A stretch of 64,000 bases of DNA from Stutzerimonas urumqiensis (GTDB taxonomy: Bacteria > Pseudomonadota > Gammaproteobacteria > Pseudomonadales > Pseudomonadaceae), in contig NZ_RBZQ01000003.1 of the NCBI RefSeq assembly GCF_003640395.1, forward strand, positions 1-64,000, written 5' to 3'. Position numbers and translations under genes: made by a program. Numbering within the stretch: position 1 is the first letter of the stretch; each line of letters begins with the position of its first letter. Shown one piece after another: positions 45,608 through 57,777 of the stretch. The notes below the pieces were generated by a model. It was not told where the DNA came from and searched no databases. It saw nothing but the letters and a program-made list of their open reading frames with translations.

Positions 45608-46422
45608 AGCTTGCGAAAGATCCGTTCCGGCTTCACGAAGGGCTCGAAGCGCTCCGCGCTGGCGGAGAATTCGACCGTTTCCTTGCTGCCGAGGCCCAGG
45701 AATCCGCGTCGGCAGAGCGACTCATGGAATAGCCCGAGCGCCCGGTTCTGCAAGCCCTTGTTGAAATAGATCAGCACGTTGCGACAGGAGATCAGGTGCG
45801 TCTCGGAAAACACGCTGTCGGTCGCCAGGCTATGGTCGGCGAAGGTCACGCGGCTGCGCAGCGAGCGGTCGAGCAGCACCGAGTCATAGGCCGCCGTGTA
45901 GTAGTCGGCGAAGCTCGCCGTGCCGCCCGCCTGCTGGTAGTTGAGCGTGTAGGCGCGCACGTGGCGCATGTCGAAGATGCCTTCGCGGGCGCGCTCGAGC
46001 GATCGCGGGTTGATGTCGGTGGCATAGAGCATCGAGCGCTCCAGCAGGCCCTCCTCGTGCAGCAGGATGGCCAGCGAATACACCTCTTCTCCCGTGCTGC
46101 ATCCGGCGACCCAGATTTTCAGCGACGGGTAGGTCCGCAGCACCGGCACGACGTGCTCGCGTAGCGCCCGGTAGTAGCCAGGGTCGCGAAACATCTCCGT
46201 CACCGGGATCGTCAGGTACTGCAGCAGCTCCATGAACGCCTGCGGATCGTCGAGGATGCGCCGCTGCAGCGCACCGACCGACTCGCAGCCGATATGCCGC
46301 AACGACAACAGCACCCGGCGCTTGAGCGACGCGCCGGAATAGTCGCGGAAGTCATAGCTGTAGCGATGGTAGATCGCTTCGACCAGCAGTTTCAGCTCGA
46401 CTTCGACAGGGCTGACAGCCAT
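45604..46422 (-). CDS. CheR-type protein methyltransferase
   Basis: 272 residues: an N-terminal helical CheR domain (~10-70) and a SAM-dependent methyltransferase domain with WVAGCSTGEEVYSLAI, ATDINPRSLERA and ISCRNVLIYF. It lacks the C-terminal TPR seen in some CheR. The gene abuts the hybrid kinase stop with no spacer and overlaps the esterase gene. A methylation target other than a chemoreceptor, possibly the coiled coil of the hybrid kinase, is a hypothesis. Confidence 0.93.
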   Translation of the reverse strand: MAVSPVEVELKLLVEAIYHRYSYDFRDYSGASLKRRVLLSLRHIGCESVGALQRRILDDPQAFMELLQYLTIPVTEMFRDPGYYRALREHVVPVLRTYPSLKIWVAGCSTGEEVYSLAILLHEEGLLERSMLYATDINPRSLERAREGIFDMRHVRAYTLNYQQAGGTASFADYYTAAYDSVLLDRSLRSRVTFADHSLATDSVFSETHLISCRNVLIYFNKGLQNRALGLFHESLCRRGFLGLGSKETVEFSASAERFEPFVKPERIFRKL

Positions 46423-49926
<3,504 letters not shown>

Positions 49927-50068
49927 CGGCTGTCCTTTCCGGCCCGCAAGGCGGGTGCGCGGCGGGCGCCGCGGACGTTTTCCGGGAAATCTTGAGTGTT
50001 TAGCGCGAAAGAGGTTCCCTTCGCGCCAGATCGAACCGCAGGAAGATACAGGGCGTGCCGCCCGAGCA

Positions 50069-50096
50069 CAAAAAAGCCCGGCATCAATGCCGGGCT
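50069..50096 (-). terminator. Terminator downstream of the Pmp3-type gene
   Basis: On the minus strand a 10-bp stem built from AGCCCGGCAT and ATGCCGGGCT is followed by six T. It ends the small gene just upstream and insulates the hybrid kinase operon on the same strand. Confidence 0.88.
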
Positions 50097-50118
50097 ATTC
50101 GGTGCCGAAGCTCAGGTG

Positions 50119-50277
50119 TCAGCGCTTGGCGATCACCCAGACCGCGTGGATGATCCCCGGGATGTAGCCGAGGATCGTCAGCAGGATGTTGAGCCAGAAG
50201 GCGCCGCCCAGGCCCACTTGCAGGAAGACGCCCAAGGGTGGCAACAGGATCGCGATGATGATGCGGATGATGTCCAT
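50119..50277 (-). CDS. Pmp3/YqaE family small membrane protein
   Basis: 52 residues, found by translating the gap. Two hydrophobic helices are joined by a short polar turn. The first half reads MDIIRIIIAILLPPLGVFLQ and the second contains LGYIPGIIHAVW, the family pattern. GGAG lies 6 bp upstream of the ATG, and a terminator follows. Homologues in yeast and plants affect membrane potential and salt tolerance; many bacteria carry them as stress-induced genes. The exact role is unknown. Confidence 0.9.
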   Translation of the reverse strand: MDIIRIIIAILLPPLGVFLQVGLGGAFWLNILLTILGYIPGIIHAVWVIAKR

Positions 50278-50350
50278 GTAGGTCTCCGTCAGGTCTGCTT
50301 GGCCCGAATTGGCCTCTAAAAGATCGACCCGACCCTGGCCGCGGGGTTCC

Positions 50351-50381
50351 TCGGTGGCGCCCGTCAGGCCGGCGCCACCGA
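50351..50381. terminator. Perfect 11-bp hairpin just past dctM
   Basis: TCGGTGGCGCC (50351-50361) pairs with GGCGCCACCGA (50371-50381) around a 9-nt loop, 5 bp after the dctM stop. No U-run follows, so this is either a weak terminator or a 3'-end stabiliser. Confidence 0.5.
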
Positions 50382-50386
50382 CTCGA

Positions 50387-51682
50387 TCAGACCGCGTAAC
50401 CCAGCACCCTCGGCAGCCACAGGGCGATCTCGGGGAACAGCGCCACCAGCAGCAGCGCGCAGCCCATCGTCACGACGAACAGGCAGGCCCAGCCGATGGT
50501 CTGCTCCAGCCGGATCTTCGCCACCTCGGTCGTGACCATCAGGTTGATCGCCACCGGCGGGGTGAACTGGCCGATGGCGATGTTCATCGCCAGCAGGATG
50601 CCGAACCACACCGGATTCCAGCCGAAGTGCTGCATCACCGGGATGAGGATCGGCATCAGGATCAGGTAGATCGAGATGGCATCGAGCAGCATCCCCGCCA
50701 GCAGCACGGCGATCATCACCAGCAGGAGCAGCACGGCGCCGTCGTCGGACAGCGAGATCATCCACTCGGCCAGATGGCGGAAGGTGCCGAGCAGGGTGCC
50801 GGCCCAGGCGAAGATGCCGGCCAGCGCGATGATCAGCATGACCACACCCGAGACCACCGCCGCCTCGCCGCACAGGCGCCACAGGCTGCGCCAGTCCAGC
50901 TCGCGGGTGACGAACAGGCCGATCGCCACGCCGTAGGCGACGCCGGCTACCGCGGCTTCCGTCGGGGTGAACAGGCCGCTGCGCAGGCCGCCGAGGATCA
51001 GCACCGGCGCGAACAGCGCCGGCAACGCCTGCCGGAAGCTCTCGCCCAGCGGCGGCCGCTCGACCCCTTCGGGCGATTCCCAGCCATAGCGGCGCGACAG
51101 CAGCCAGGCCGGCACCAGCAGCACCAGGCCCGCGAGGATGCCGGGGAACAGGCCGGCGGCGAACAGCGCGCGCAGGTCGACGCCGGGCACCACGATCGAA
51201 TAGAGGATCAGCGCGATCGACGGCGGAATCAGGATGGCGGTCGACGCCGAGGCCGCGATCAGCGTCGCCGAGAACGGCTTCGGATAGCCGGCCTTGGTCA
51301 TGCTCGGGATCATCACCATCGCCACCGCCGCAGCATCCGCCGGGCCGGAGCCGCTCATGCCGCCCATGATCAGGCACACCAGCACCGCCACCAGCGCCAG
51401 CCCGCCGTGTCGCGGGCCGATCAAGGCCTGGGCGAAGCGCACCAGACGCAGCGCCACGCCGGACTTCTCGAACACCAGCCCCGTCAGGATGAACAGCGGA
51501 ATGGCGATCAGCGGGTACTTCGCCACGCCGTTGAAGGTGTTGGTGCCCAGCGTGGCGAGCATGTCCGGCGTCAGCCCAGCCAGAATGCCGATCGCACCGG
51601 ACAGCCCCAGTGCGAAGGCCACCGGCACACCCAGCACCAGCAGCGCGAGAAAGCTCAGCAGCATCCAGAGGTCAGGGCTCAT
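50387..51682 (-). CDS. dctM: TRAP transporter large permease (DctM)
   Basis: 431-residue polytopic membrane subunit with about 12 hydrophobic helices, which couples sodium or proton influx to uptake of the bound solute. Typical segments are LALGVPVAFALGLSGAIG near the start and MSGSGPADAAAVAMVMIPSM in the middle. It overlaps the dctQ stop by 11 bp. Last gene of dctPQM. Confidence 0.95.
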   Translation of the reverse strand: MSPDLWMLLSFLALLVLGVPVAFALGLSGAIGILAGLTPDMLATLGTNTFNGVAKYPLIAIPLFILTGLVFEKSGVALRLVRFAQALIGPRHGGLALVAVLVCLIMGGMSGSGPADAAAVAMVMIPSMTKAGYPKPFSATLIAASASTAILIPPSIALILYSIVVPGVDLRALFAAGLFPGILAGLVLLVPAWLLSRRYGWESPEGVERPPLGESFRQALPALFAPVLILGGLRSGLFTPTEAAVAGVAYGVAIGLFVTRELDWRSLWRLCGEAAVVSGVVMLIIALAGIFAWAGTLLGTFRHLAEWMISLSDDGAVLLLLVMIAVLLAGMLLDAISIYLILMPILIPVMQHFGWNPVWFGILLAMNIAIGQFTPPVAINLMVTTEVAKIRLEQTIGWACLFVVTMGCALLLVALFPEIALWLPRVLGYAV

Positions 51683-52148
51683 CGGACAGCCTCCCGCGCA
51701 GCCGGTCGAGGGTCATCTGCGTCAAGCGCACCAGCATCGCCAGCGACAGCAGGGGCAGCCACACCACGTACCACCAGTTCGGCAGGCCCAGGCCTGGCGA
51801 CTCTGATTCCCACTGATACTCTTCCAGCGCAAATTGCGCGCCGTACCAGATCACCAGCCCCAGTACCAAGGCGGCTGCAAGCCATTGCAGCAGAATCAGC
51901 GGCATGCGCAGCCGCGGAAACAGCCGCTCGATCAGGCCGATACGGATGTGCCGGTTACTGCGCAGCGCCACCGAGGCGCCGGCGAAGGTCAGCACGACCA
52001 GGAGGAAGACCGACAGCTCCTCGGTGAAGGCGAAGGAGGCGTCGGTGAAATAACGAACGACGACGTTGGCCAGGCTGATCACCCCGATGATGACCAGCGC
52101 CAGCGTCGCCAGTGCGCGCTCGAGGCGCGCATCCGGTTTGTTGCTCAT
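51672..52148 (-). CDS. dctQ: TRAP transporter small permease (DctQ)
   Basis: 158 residues with four hydrophobic helices and the TEELSVFLLVVLTFAGASVALR segment common to DctQ proteins (positions ~42-63). ATG 52148 has GAGG 6 bp upstream. The frame extends further without family-like sequence. Lies 40 bp downstream of dctP. Confidence 0.93.
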   Translation of the reverse strand: MSNKPDARLERALATLALVIIGVISLANVVVRYFTDASFAFTEELSVFLLVVLTFAGASVALRSNRHIRIGLIERLFPRLRMPLILLQWLAAALVLGLVIWYGAQFALEEYQWESESPGLGLPNWWYVVWLPLLSLAMLVRLTQMTLDRLRGRLSDEP

Positions 52149-52188
52149 GATTGACCTCGTGTCCCGGTGGCCGACCACCGGGTACTGC

Positions 52189-53187
52189 TCACGGCTGGGC
52201 GATGGCCTGGCGGGCCGCTTCGACCAGTTCTTCGCCGATCTTCGGCGTCCACTGTTCGCGGACCGAAGCGGTCGCATCGCTGAACGCCTGGCGCTGCGCG
52301 TCGGTCAGCTCGGCCACCTCGACGCCACGGGCGCGGATATCGTCCAGTCGCTTGGCTTCCAGCGAACGGGACAGTTCGATCTCCCACTCGCCGGCGTCGA
52401 TCGCGGCCTGGCGCAGCAGTTCGCGGTCCGCTTCGGGCAGGCCCTTCCAGACGCGCTGGTTGACCGCGAAGATCAGCGGATCAGCCATGTAGTGCCAGAG
52501 CGTCAGGTGCTTCTGGCCGACCTGGTCGATGCGCGCCACGTCGAACACCGACAGCGGGTTCTCCTGCCCGTCGACGGCGCCGGTGGTCAGCGCCGGCTTG
52601 GCGTCGGCCCAGCTCATCTGCGTCGGGTTGGCGCCCAGCGCGGTGAAGGTGTCCTGGAACAGCGGCGAGCCGACCACGCGAATCTTCAGCCCGGCGAGAT
52701 CGGCCGGCGTCTGGATCGGGCGAACCGAGTTGGAGAGTTCCCGGAAGCCGTTCTCGCCCCAGGCCAGCGGGACGATGCCGCGCTTGTCGATGGCGGCGAA
52801 GGCCATTTCGCCGGGCTTGCCACCGGTGATGGCGTCCAGGTCGGCGCTGTTCTGCATCAGGAACGGCAGCGAGAAGAGGTTCAGTTCCGGCACCTGCGGC
52901 GACCAGTTGATGGTCGAGCCGACGGCCATGTCGATCAGGCCGGAACGCATGGCGGAGAACTCCTTGGTCTGGTCCCCGGCGACCAGCTGGGCGTTCGGAT
53001 AGACGCGCAGGGTGATGCGGCCCTCGGAGCGTTCGTTGACCAGATCGGCCCACTTCTGCGCCGCCTGCCCCCAGGGGAAGGCATCGGACAGCACGGTGGA
53101 GACGGAGTATTCGCGCGCCTGGGCCGACGCGGCGGCGGTCAGCGCGGTGGCAGCGGCCAGTGCCGCGAAGAAGCGAGTCAGTTTCAT
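52189..53187 (-). CDS. dctP: TRAP transporter solute-binding protein (DctP)
   Basis: 332-residue periplasmic binding protein. Signal peptide ~1-24 (ends ASAQA). The family core includes the arginine that binds the carboxylate (LKIRVVGSPLFQDTF) and the downstream GAVDGQENPLSVF segment. The carboxylate ligand cannot be named from sequence. ATG 53187 has AAGGA upstream. First gene of dctPQM; no regulator gene is adjacent. Confidence 0.94.
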   Translation of the reverse strand: MKLTRFFAALAAATALTAAASAQAREYSVSTVLSDAFPWGQAAQKWADLVNERSEGRITLRVYPNAQLVAGDQTKEFSAMRSGLIDMAVGSTINWSPQVPELNLFSLPFLMQNSADLDAITGGKPGEMAFAAIDKRGIVPLAWGENGFRELSNSVRPIQTPADLAGLKIRVVGSPLFQDTFTALGANPTQMSWADAKPALTTGAVDGQENPLSVFDVARIDQVGQKHLTLWHYMADPLIFAVNQRVWKGLPEADRELLRQAAIDAGEWEIELSRSLEAKRLDDIRARGVEVAELTDAQRQAFSDATASVREQWTPKIGEELVEAARQAIAQP

Positions 53188-53555
53188 GGGGCGTCCTTGT
53201 GGATCCAGTCTTGTTGTATGAACGACCGTGGGCCGGCAGGCGCACGGCAGACCCGAGGCAGCGGAGTGAGCTGCCGGCGCGCCGGATAGACGCAAGACGG
53301 GGGACGCCGGGTCCGAGGGGGTGGCTCGGTGGCAGGGTGGCGTCGGGAGGGCGAACGCCTCGTGAGCGGCGCCGGGCCGGCGGGTGAGCCGGCCGGTCAC
53401 TATCGCAGAAGGCGCCAGCCGATGCCATTGGCCAAACGCCGTCCCGCCGGGTTTGCACCACCGACGGCTGCAACAGTTCTCGCGCGCCGCTGTACCGCAC
53501 CACCCGCACGGCGCTGGGCTAGAGTGCAGGCAGCCCTCGCCGCCCGGAGCCACCC
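53188..53555. other. Gene-free divergent region dctP/phzF
   Basis: 368 bp of GC-rich sequence between the divergent dctP and phzF-like genes. It has a G/C inverted repeat around 53373-53398 and a small palindrome, ATTGGCCAAT-like, near 53425-53433. I see no convincing sigma-70 or sigma-54 promoter and no small gene. Confidence 0.5.
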
Positions 53556-54426
53556 ATGCGCCAGTACCGCTATCGCCTGCTCAACGTCTTCGCCGAATCG
53601 ACCTTCGGCGGCAATCCGCTCTGCGTGTTCGAGGATGCGCGCGGCCTGAGCGATGCGGAAATGCTGGCCTTGGCGCGGCAGTTCCAACCTCTCGGAAACC
53701 ACCTTCGTGCTGCCCAGCGACCGGGCCGATGCGCGGGTGCGGATCTTCGCGCCCGGCTACGAGATGCGCTTTGCCGGCCATCCGACGCTGGGGACCGCCG
53801 AGGTGGTGGCGCCTGGCCGACGGGCGCAGCTGGAATTCGCGGTCGGCGTGGTGCCGGTGGAATGCGACGGCTCGGTGCGCACCTTCACCGCTCCGGTCGA
53901 CCAGGTGCCGACGCTGCGTCCGGTCGACCTGCCGGCCGCGGCCGTCGCCGCCTTGCTCGGCCTCGATGAAGGCGACCTCGCCGCCGCGCCCTGCTGGGTC
54001 GATACCGGCGCCGACCAGCTGCTGATCCCCGTGCGCACGCGCCAGGCGGTGGAACGCGCCCAGCCGGACTCGACCCGCATGGCGCAGTGGCCGCTGTCGA
54101 GCCTGGAGAGCCGCACCGGTTATGTGTTCGCGCTCGGCGACAGTGTCGATGGGCGCACCGAGGTGGATGCCCGCTTCTTCTTCACGACGCGCGGCAGCGA
54201 CGTAGTCGAGGACCCGGGCACCGGGTCGGCCTGCGCCAACCTCGGCGGCTGGCTGCTGGCGCACGGTCATGCCGCCCGTTCGCTGCGCATTCGTCAGGGC
54301 GCGCAGATCGACCGGCCCTGCACCCTGCTCCTGGACATCGAACCGCCGCATGGCATCCGGGTCGGCGGTCGGGTACTCGAGCTGGGCCGCGGTGTCGTCT
54401 CGCTGCCGGATGAGCCGGCCGCCTAG
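53556..54426 (+). pseudogene. PhzF family isomerase-like gene with a +1 frameshift
   Basis: The first ~43 codons give MRQYRYRLLNVFAE...LARQF. The rest continues in the next frame as NLSETTFVLPSD...SLPDEPAA. Joining the two restores a normal ~290-residue PhzF-like protein with the catalytic glutamate (LSETTF), FAGHPTLGTAEV and DPGTGSACANLGG. The break is one extra C in the CC at 53684-53685. It may be a real inactivation or a sequencing error. No phenazine genes are nearby; stand-alone PhzF-like proteins are common and mostly uncharacterised. Confidence 0.85.
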
Positions 54427-54452
54427 AAGGTCCGGGTCTAGAAGGTCCGGGT
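54423..54452. repeat. 15-bp perfect tandem duplication over two stop codons
   Basis: CTAGAAGGTCCGGGT occurs twice back to back (54423-54437 and 54438-54452). The first copy holds the phzF-like TAG stop (54424-54426). The second holds the TAG stop of the oppositely oriented small gene (54438-54440). It looks like a recent slippage duplication. Confidence 0.85.
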
Positions 54453-54629
54453 ATTGTCCGCGTCGGTCGGTCGGGCGCGACGCTTGCGGCGGATGTTGAC
54501 CAGCGACAGCACCGCCAGCGAGCCCATCAGGCCGGCCATGTTGTAGTTGCCAAGCCCCAGGAAGGCGATGGACGCCAGGGCGCTGCTGACCAGCCCGATC
54601 CAGCGGACCGCGGCGAGCGCCTTATCCAT
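54438..54629 (-). CDS. Hypothetical small membrane protein
   Basis: 63 residues. Two hydrophobic stretches (~8-24 and ~29-45) are followed by a very basic tail (NIRRKRRARP). It is not a family I recognise. ATG 54629 lies inside the end of the upstream MBL-fold gene (8-bp overlap), so it is probably coupled to it. The terminal codons come from the tandem duplication. Confidence 0.55.
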   Translation of the reverse strand: MDKALAAVRWIGLVSSALASIAFLGLGNYNMAGLMGSLAVLSLVNIRRKRRARPTDADNTRTF

Positions 54630-55506
54630 CGTGCCGCGTACTCTCGGCCGGCGCCTGCTGCGATGCGTCGCCCGACATTTCACCCGCTTGCATACGCTCC
54701 AGCTCCAGGGCGTCGTGGCTGCAGAACAGCGTGACCTTCTGCTTGTGCTCCATCGACAGGGTCCAGAGCCGGTGCTGGTTGGCCAGCCGCGCCGTGCGAT
54801 CGACCTCCATCATCCGTTGGTAGAGCTTGAGGCCCGGCGTGCAGTGCCGCGTCGTTCGGCCCACCTCGTCGCGGTAGAAGTAGGCGTCACCGGCATGCAG
54901 CAGCCAGCCGGCGCCGGTGTCGATCGCCACGCCGGCATGGCCGTGGGTATGGCCGGTCAGCGGGACCAGCAGGATCTCCGGCGGCAACCCGTCGAGCCCC
55001 TGCACCGTCTGGAAGCCGAACCAGGTATCGCCGCCGGGCTCGTAGAAATGCCAATGCCGCACGTGTTCCCACTGCCGGTGCCGATAACGGTTGCGCCCGA
55101 GCAGGCTGTGCGTCTGGCGCGCCGCGTCGATCTCGCGTTGCAGCACGTGCACCTGCGCGTTGGGGAAGTCGGACAGCCCGCCGGCATGGTCGAAATCCAG
55201 GTGCGTCAGCACGATATGGCGCACGTCGGCCGGGTCGAAGCCGCGCTGGCGCACCTGTTCCAGCGCCGTGTAGCGGTGCTCGAACCGGATGTTGTTGAAG
55301 GCGATGAAGAACGGACTCAGCCGCTCGCGGGGTCGCTGCACGTCGCAGGCCCCGAAGCCGGTGTCGACCAGCACCAGCCCGTGGGCCTCGGTCTCGATGA
55401 GCAGGCAATGACAGACCAGGCTCGCGGTCAGCCCCTTGCTGAAGCCATCGAACCAGGCGCCCCCGAGGGGACACATACAGCCGCAGTTCAGGTGATGGAT
55501 GCGCAT
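54622..55506 (-). CDS. MBL-fold metallohydrolase
   Basis: 294 residues with the metallo-beta-lactamase motif THLDFDHAGG, a second-shell GHTHGHAG, and HAGDAYFYRD with the bridging aspartate, so the dinuclear metal site looks complete. The layout resembles lactonases of the AHL/quorum-quenching type, but many such proteins act on other esters. ATG 55506 has GGGGGAGA upstream. The N-terminal CGCMCP run is unusual. Confidence 0.87.
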   Translation of the reverse strand: MRIHHLNCGCMCPLGGAWFDGFSKGLTASLVCHCLLIETEAHGLVLVDTGFGACDVQRPRERLSPFFIAFNNIRFEHRYTALEQVRQRGFDPADVRHIVLTHLDFDHAGGLSDFPNAQVHVLQREIDAARQTHSLLGRNRYRHRQWEHVRHWHFYEPGGDTWFGFQTVQGLDGLPPEILLVPLTGHTHGHAGVAIDTGAGWLLHAGDAYFYRDEVGRTTRHCTPGLKLYQRMMEVDRTARLANQHRLWTLSMEHKQKVTLFCSHDALELERMQAGEMSGDASQQAPAESTRHDG

Positions 55507-55663
55507 GGCTCTCCCCCGTCGGTCGCTCACCGGCCGCGTGCAATACGCCGCCCCTGTCTGTTCAGAGGCGTGGCGGCAGGGCGAGTTCAGCCATATCGGG
55601 CCGCGTTGAGCGGATCGCGCGACGACGTGTCGAATGCCCTGTCCGGTCCCGAGGAGCTGCGCC

Positions 55664-56161
55664 ATGCCATCGTCCCTTTCACCGTCGATCCGCCTGCTGC
55701 GCGCCCTGCCGCTGTGGCTGTTCATCCTGCTGCTGGGCGGCTGCGCGCTGTTCGGCTCGCGCGATCCTTTGAACGTGCAGGTGGCCGGCATCGAGCCGTT
55801 GCCCGGCGAGGGGCTCGAACTGCGCCTGGCCGTCGAGCTGCGGGTGCAGAACCCCAACACCACGCCCGTCGACTACGACGGCCTGGCGCTGGAGCTGGAG
55901 GTCAACGGCCAGCCGCTGGCCAGCGGCGTGAGCGATGCCAGCGGGACGGTGCCGCGCTTTGGCGAACGGGTGATCCGGGTGCCGATGACGGTTTCCGCCT
56001 TCGCGGCGGCGCGGCAGGCGTTCGCGCTCGGCAGCCTCGACCCGACCGAACCGCTGCCCTACGTGCTGCGCGGCAAGCTGGCCGGCGGCGCCTTCGGCGT
56101 GCACCGTTTCGTCGAGCGCGGCGCGCTGGACCTCGGCGGCGCGCTGTCGCCCTATCGCTGA
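55664..56161 (+). CDS. LEA type 2 (water stress/hypersensitive) lipoprotein
   Basis: 165 residues. A signal peptide with lipobox LLGGC (~30-34) is followed by a WHy/LEA14-type beta domain: LRLAVELRVQNPNTTPVDYDGLALELEVNG spans ~63-92 with the NPN motif. LEA14 folds are tied to desiccation or osmotic stress. GAGGAG precedes ATG 55664. It converges with the trehalase gene, with 10 bp of tail overlap. Confidence 0.85.
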   Translation: MPSSLSPSIRLLRALPLWLFILLLGGCALFGSRDPLNVQVAGIEPLPGEGLELRLAVELRVQNPNTTPVDYDGLALELEVNGQPLASGVSDASGTVPRFGERVIRVPMTVSAFAAARQAFALGSLDPTEPLPYVLRGKLAGGAFGVHRFVERGALDLGGALSPYR

Positions 56162-57777
56162 CGGCCGCGGCTGTCCTCGTGCCGTGAGCAGGCGGCCCGG
56201 CACTGGCCGGCGCCGTGCGCCGGGTCTTCGGCCAACAGCTGGCGGGTGACGCCGTTGGTCCAGCCGAAGCCATCCTGCAACGGGTATTCGCCGCCGGCGG
56301 CATGTTCGACCGTCGGGCGCAGCACGTACTTCTCCACCAGCTTGCCTTCGTGCCGGTAGAGCTCGGCGACGATGGTCAGCCAGCGGTGTTCGATCTCCCG
56401 CGACAGGTCGCGATGCCCGTAGCGCTCGAAGCCGCGGATGGCCATCCACTGCAACGGCGCCCAACCGTTGGGCCGGTCCCACTGCTCGCCGGAGCCCGCG
56501 ACTTCGGTGGTCGAGAGCCCACCCGGTGCCAGCAGCCGGTAGCGCACGGTGTCGGCAATGCGCGTCGCCTGCGCGGCGCTCGCGAGGTTGACGTACAGCG
56601 GCACCACGGTCGCGGCGGTCAGGTTGTCGCGTGGCTGGCCGAGCGCCCAGTCGTAGTCGAAATAGGCGCCGTGCTCGTCACACCACAGGTAGCGGTCGAT
56701 GGCCTGCCGACGACGCTCGGCCTTTTCGCCGAAGCGCTTGGCGCAGGCGTCGTGACCCTTGACCGCGCTGAGCCGGGCGATCTGCGTCTCGAGCTTGTAG
56801 AGCAAGGCGTTGAGGTCGATCGGCACGATGGCGGTGGTGCGAATCGTCGACAGCCGGTGCGGATCCGCCAGCCAGCGCGAGCTGAAGTCCCAGCCCGACT
56901 CGGCCCCGGCGCGCAGGTCGCGGTAGACCTCCCGCGCCGGCCGATCGCTCTCTTCGGCGGTGTGCACATCCTCCCGATAGGATTCCTCGCGCGGCGTGTC
57001 GCGATCGTCCCAGTAGCGATTGAGCACCACGCCGTCAGCCAGGCACACGCAGCGGCGATAGCACTCGCCGGGCCGCAGCCCGTCGGCGCCGTCCATCCAG
57101 TAGGCGTACTCCTTGTGCAGTTGCGGCAGGTAGTCGGTCGCACGGTGGATGCCGCGCAGGTCGAACAGGTCGGTCATCAGCGCGAACACCGGCGGCTGCG
57201 AACGCCCGAGGTAGTAGGTGCGGTTGCCGTTGGGCACGTGCCCGTAGGTGTCGATCAGGTAGGCGAAGTTGTCGGCCATCGCCCGCAGCAGTTCGCACTC
57301 GCCGCTGGCATCGAGGCCCAGCATGGTGAAGTACGAATCCCAGTAGTACAGCTCGGTGAAGCGCCCGCCGGGGACCACGTAGCGGTACGGCAGCGGCAGC
57401 AGCGAGGAGCGCGGCGGATGGCGCCGCGGCTCGCGCGTCAGCACCGGCCAGAGCGAATCGATGTGCTCGATCAGGCTGGCATCCGGGTCGGCGACGAAAT
57501 CGCTCGGCGCCATGCGGAAGCGATCGAAATTGCGCTGCACGAAGGCCCTGAGATCAAAGCCCGGCCGGCCGCTCTGGTCGCGGTAGTCCGCCAGAATGCG
57601 CTCGGGATGGCGCTTGGGCTCGCAGTCGACGAAGGTCTTGCTGTCTTCGAACACCCCGCCCATCTGCACCGCGACGAACAACTCCTGATAGCGCTCGGCG
57701 GGGGTCAGCGTGTCGGCCGGGCTGATGCCGGCCACCTCGCGGTCGGAGGCCGCGTCGATCGGTTCGTGCGTGGTCAT
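56152..57777 (-). CDS. treF: Cytoplasmic trehalase, GH37
   Basis: Hydrolyses trehalose to two glucose. 541 residues with both GH37 signatures: PGGRFTELYYWDSYF and QWDRPNGWAPLQ. There is no signal peptide, so it is TreF-like rather than periplasmic TreA. The ATG overlaps the SDR stop by 4 bp (ATGA), so the two are coupled. Confidence 0.95.
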   Translation of the reverse strand: MTTHEPIDAASDREVAGISPADTLTPAERYQELFVAVQMGGVFEDSKTFVDCEPKRHPERILADYRDQSGRPGFDLRAFVQRNFDRFRMAPSDFVADPDASLIEHIDSLWPVLTREPRRHPPRSSLLPLPYRYVVPGGRFTELYYWDSYFTMLGLDASGECELLRAMADNFAYLIDTYGHVPNGNRTYYLGRSQPPVFALMTDLFDLRGIHRATDYLPQLHKEYAYWMDGADGLRPGECYRRCVCLADGVVLNRYWDDRDTPREESYREDVHTAEESDRPAREVYRDLRAGAESGWDFSSRWLADPHRLSTIRTTAIVPIDLNALLYKLETQIARLSAVKGHDACAKRFGEKAERRRQAIDRYLWCDEHGAYFDYDWALGQPRDNLTAATVVPLYVNLASAAQATRIADTVRYRLLAPGGLSTTEVAGSGEQWDRPNGWAPLQWMAIRGFERYGHRDLSREIEHRWLTIVAELYRHEGKLVEKYVLRPTVEHAAGGEYPLQDGFGWTNGVTRQLLAEDPAHGAGQCRAACSRHEDSRGRQR

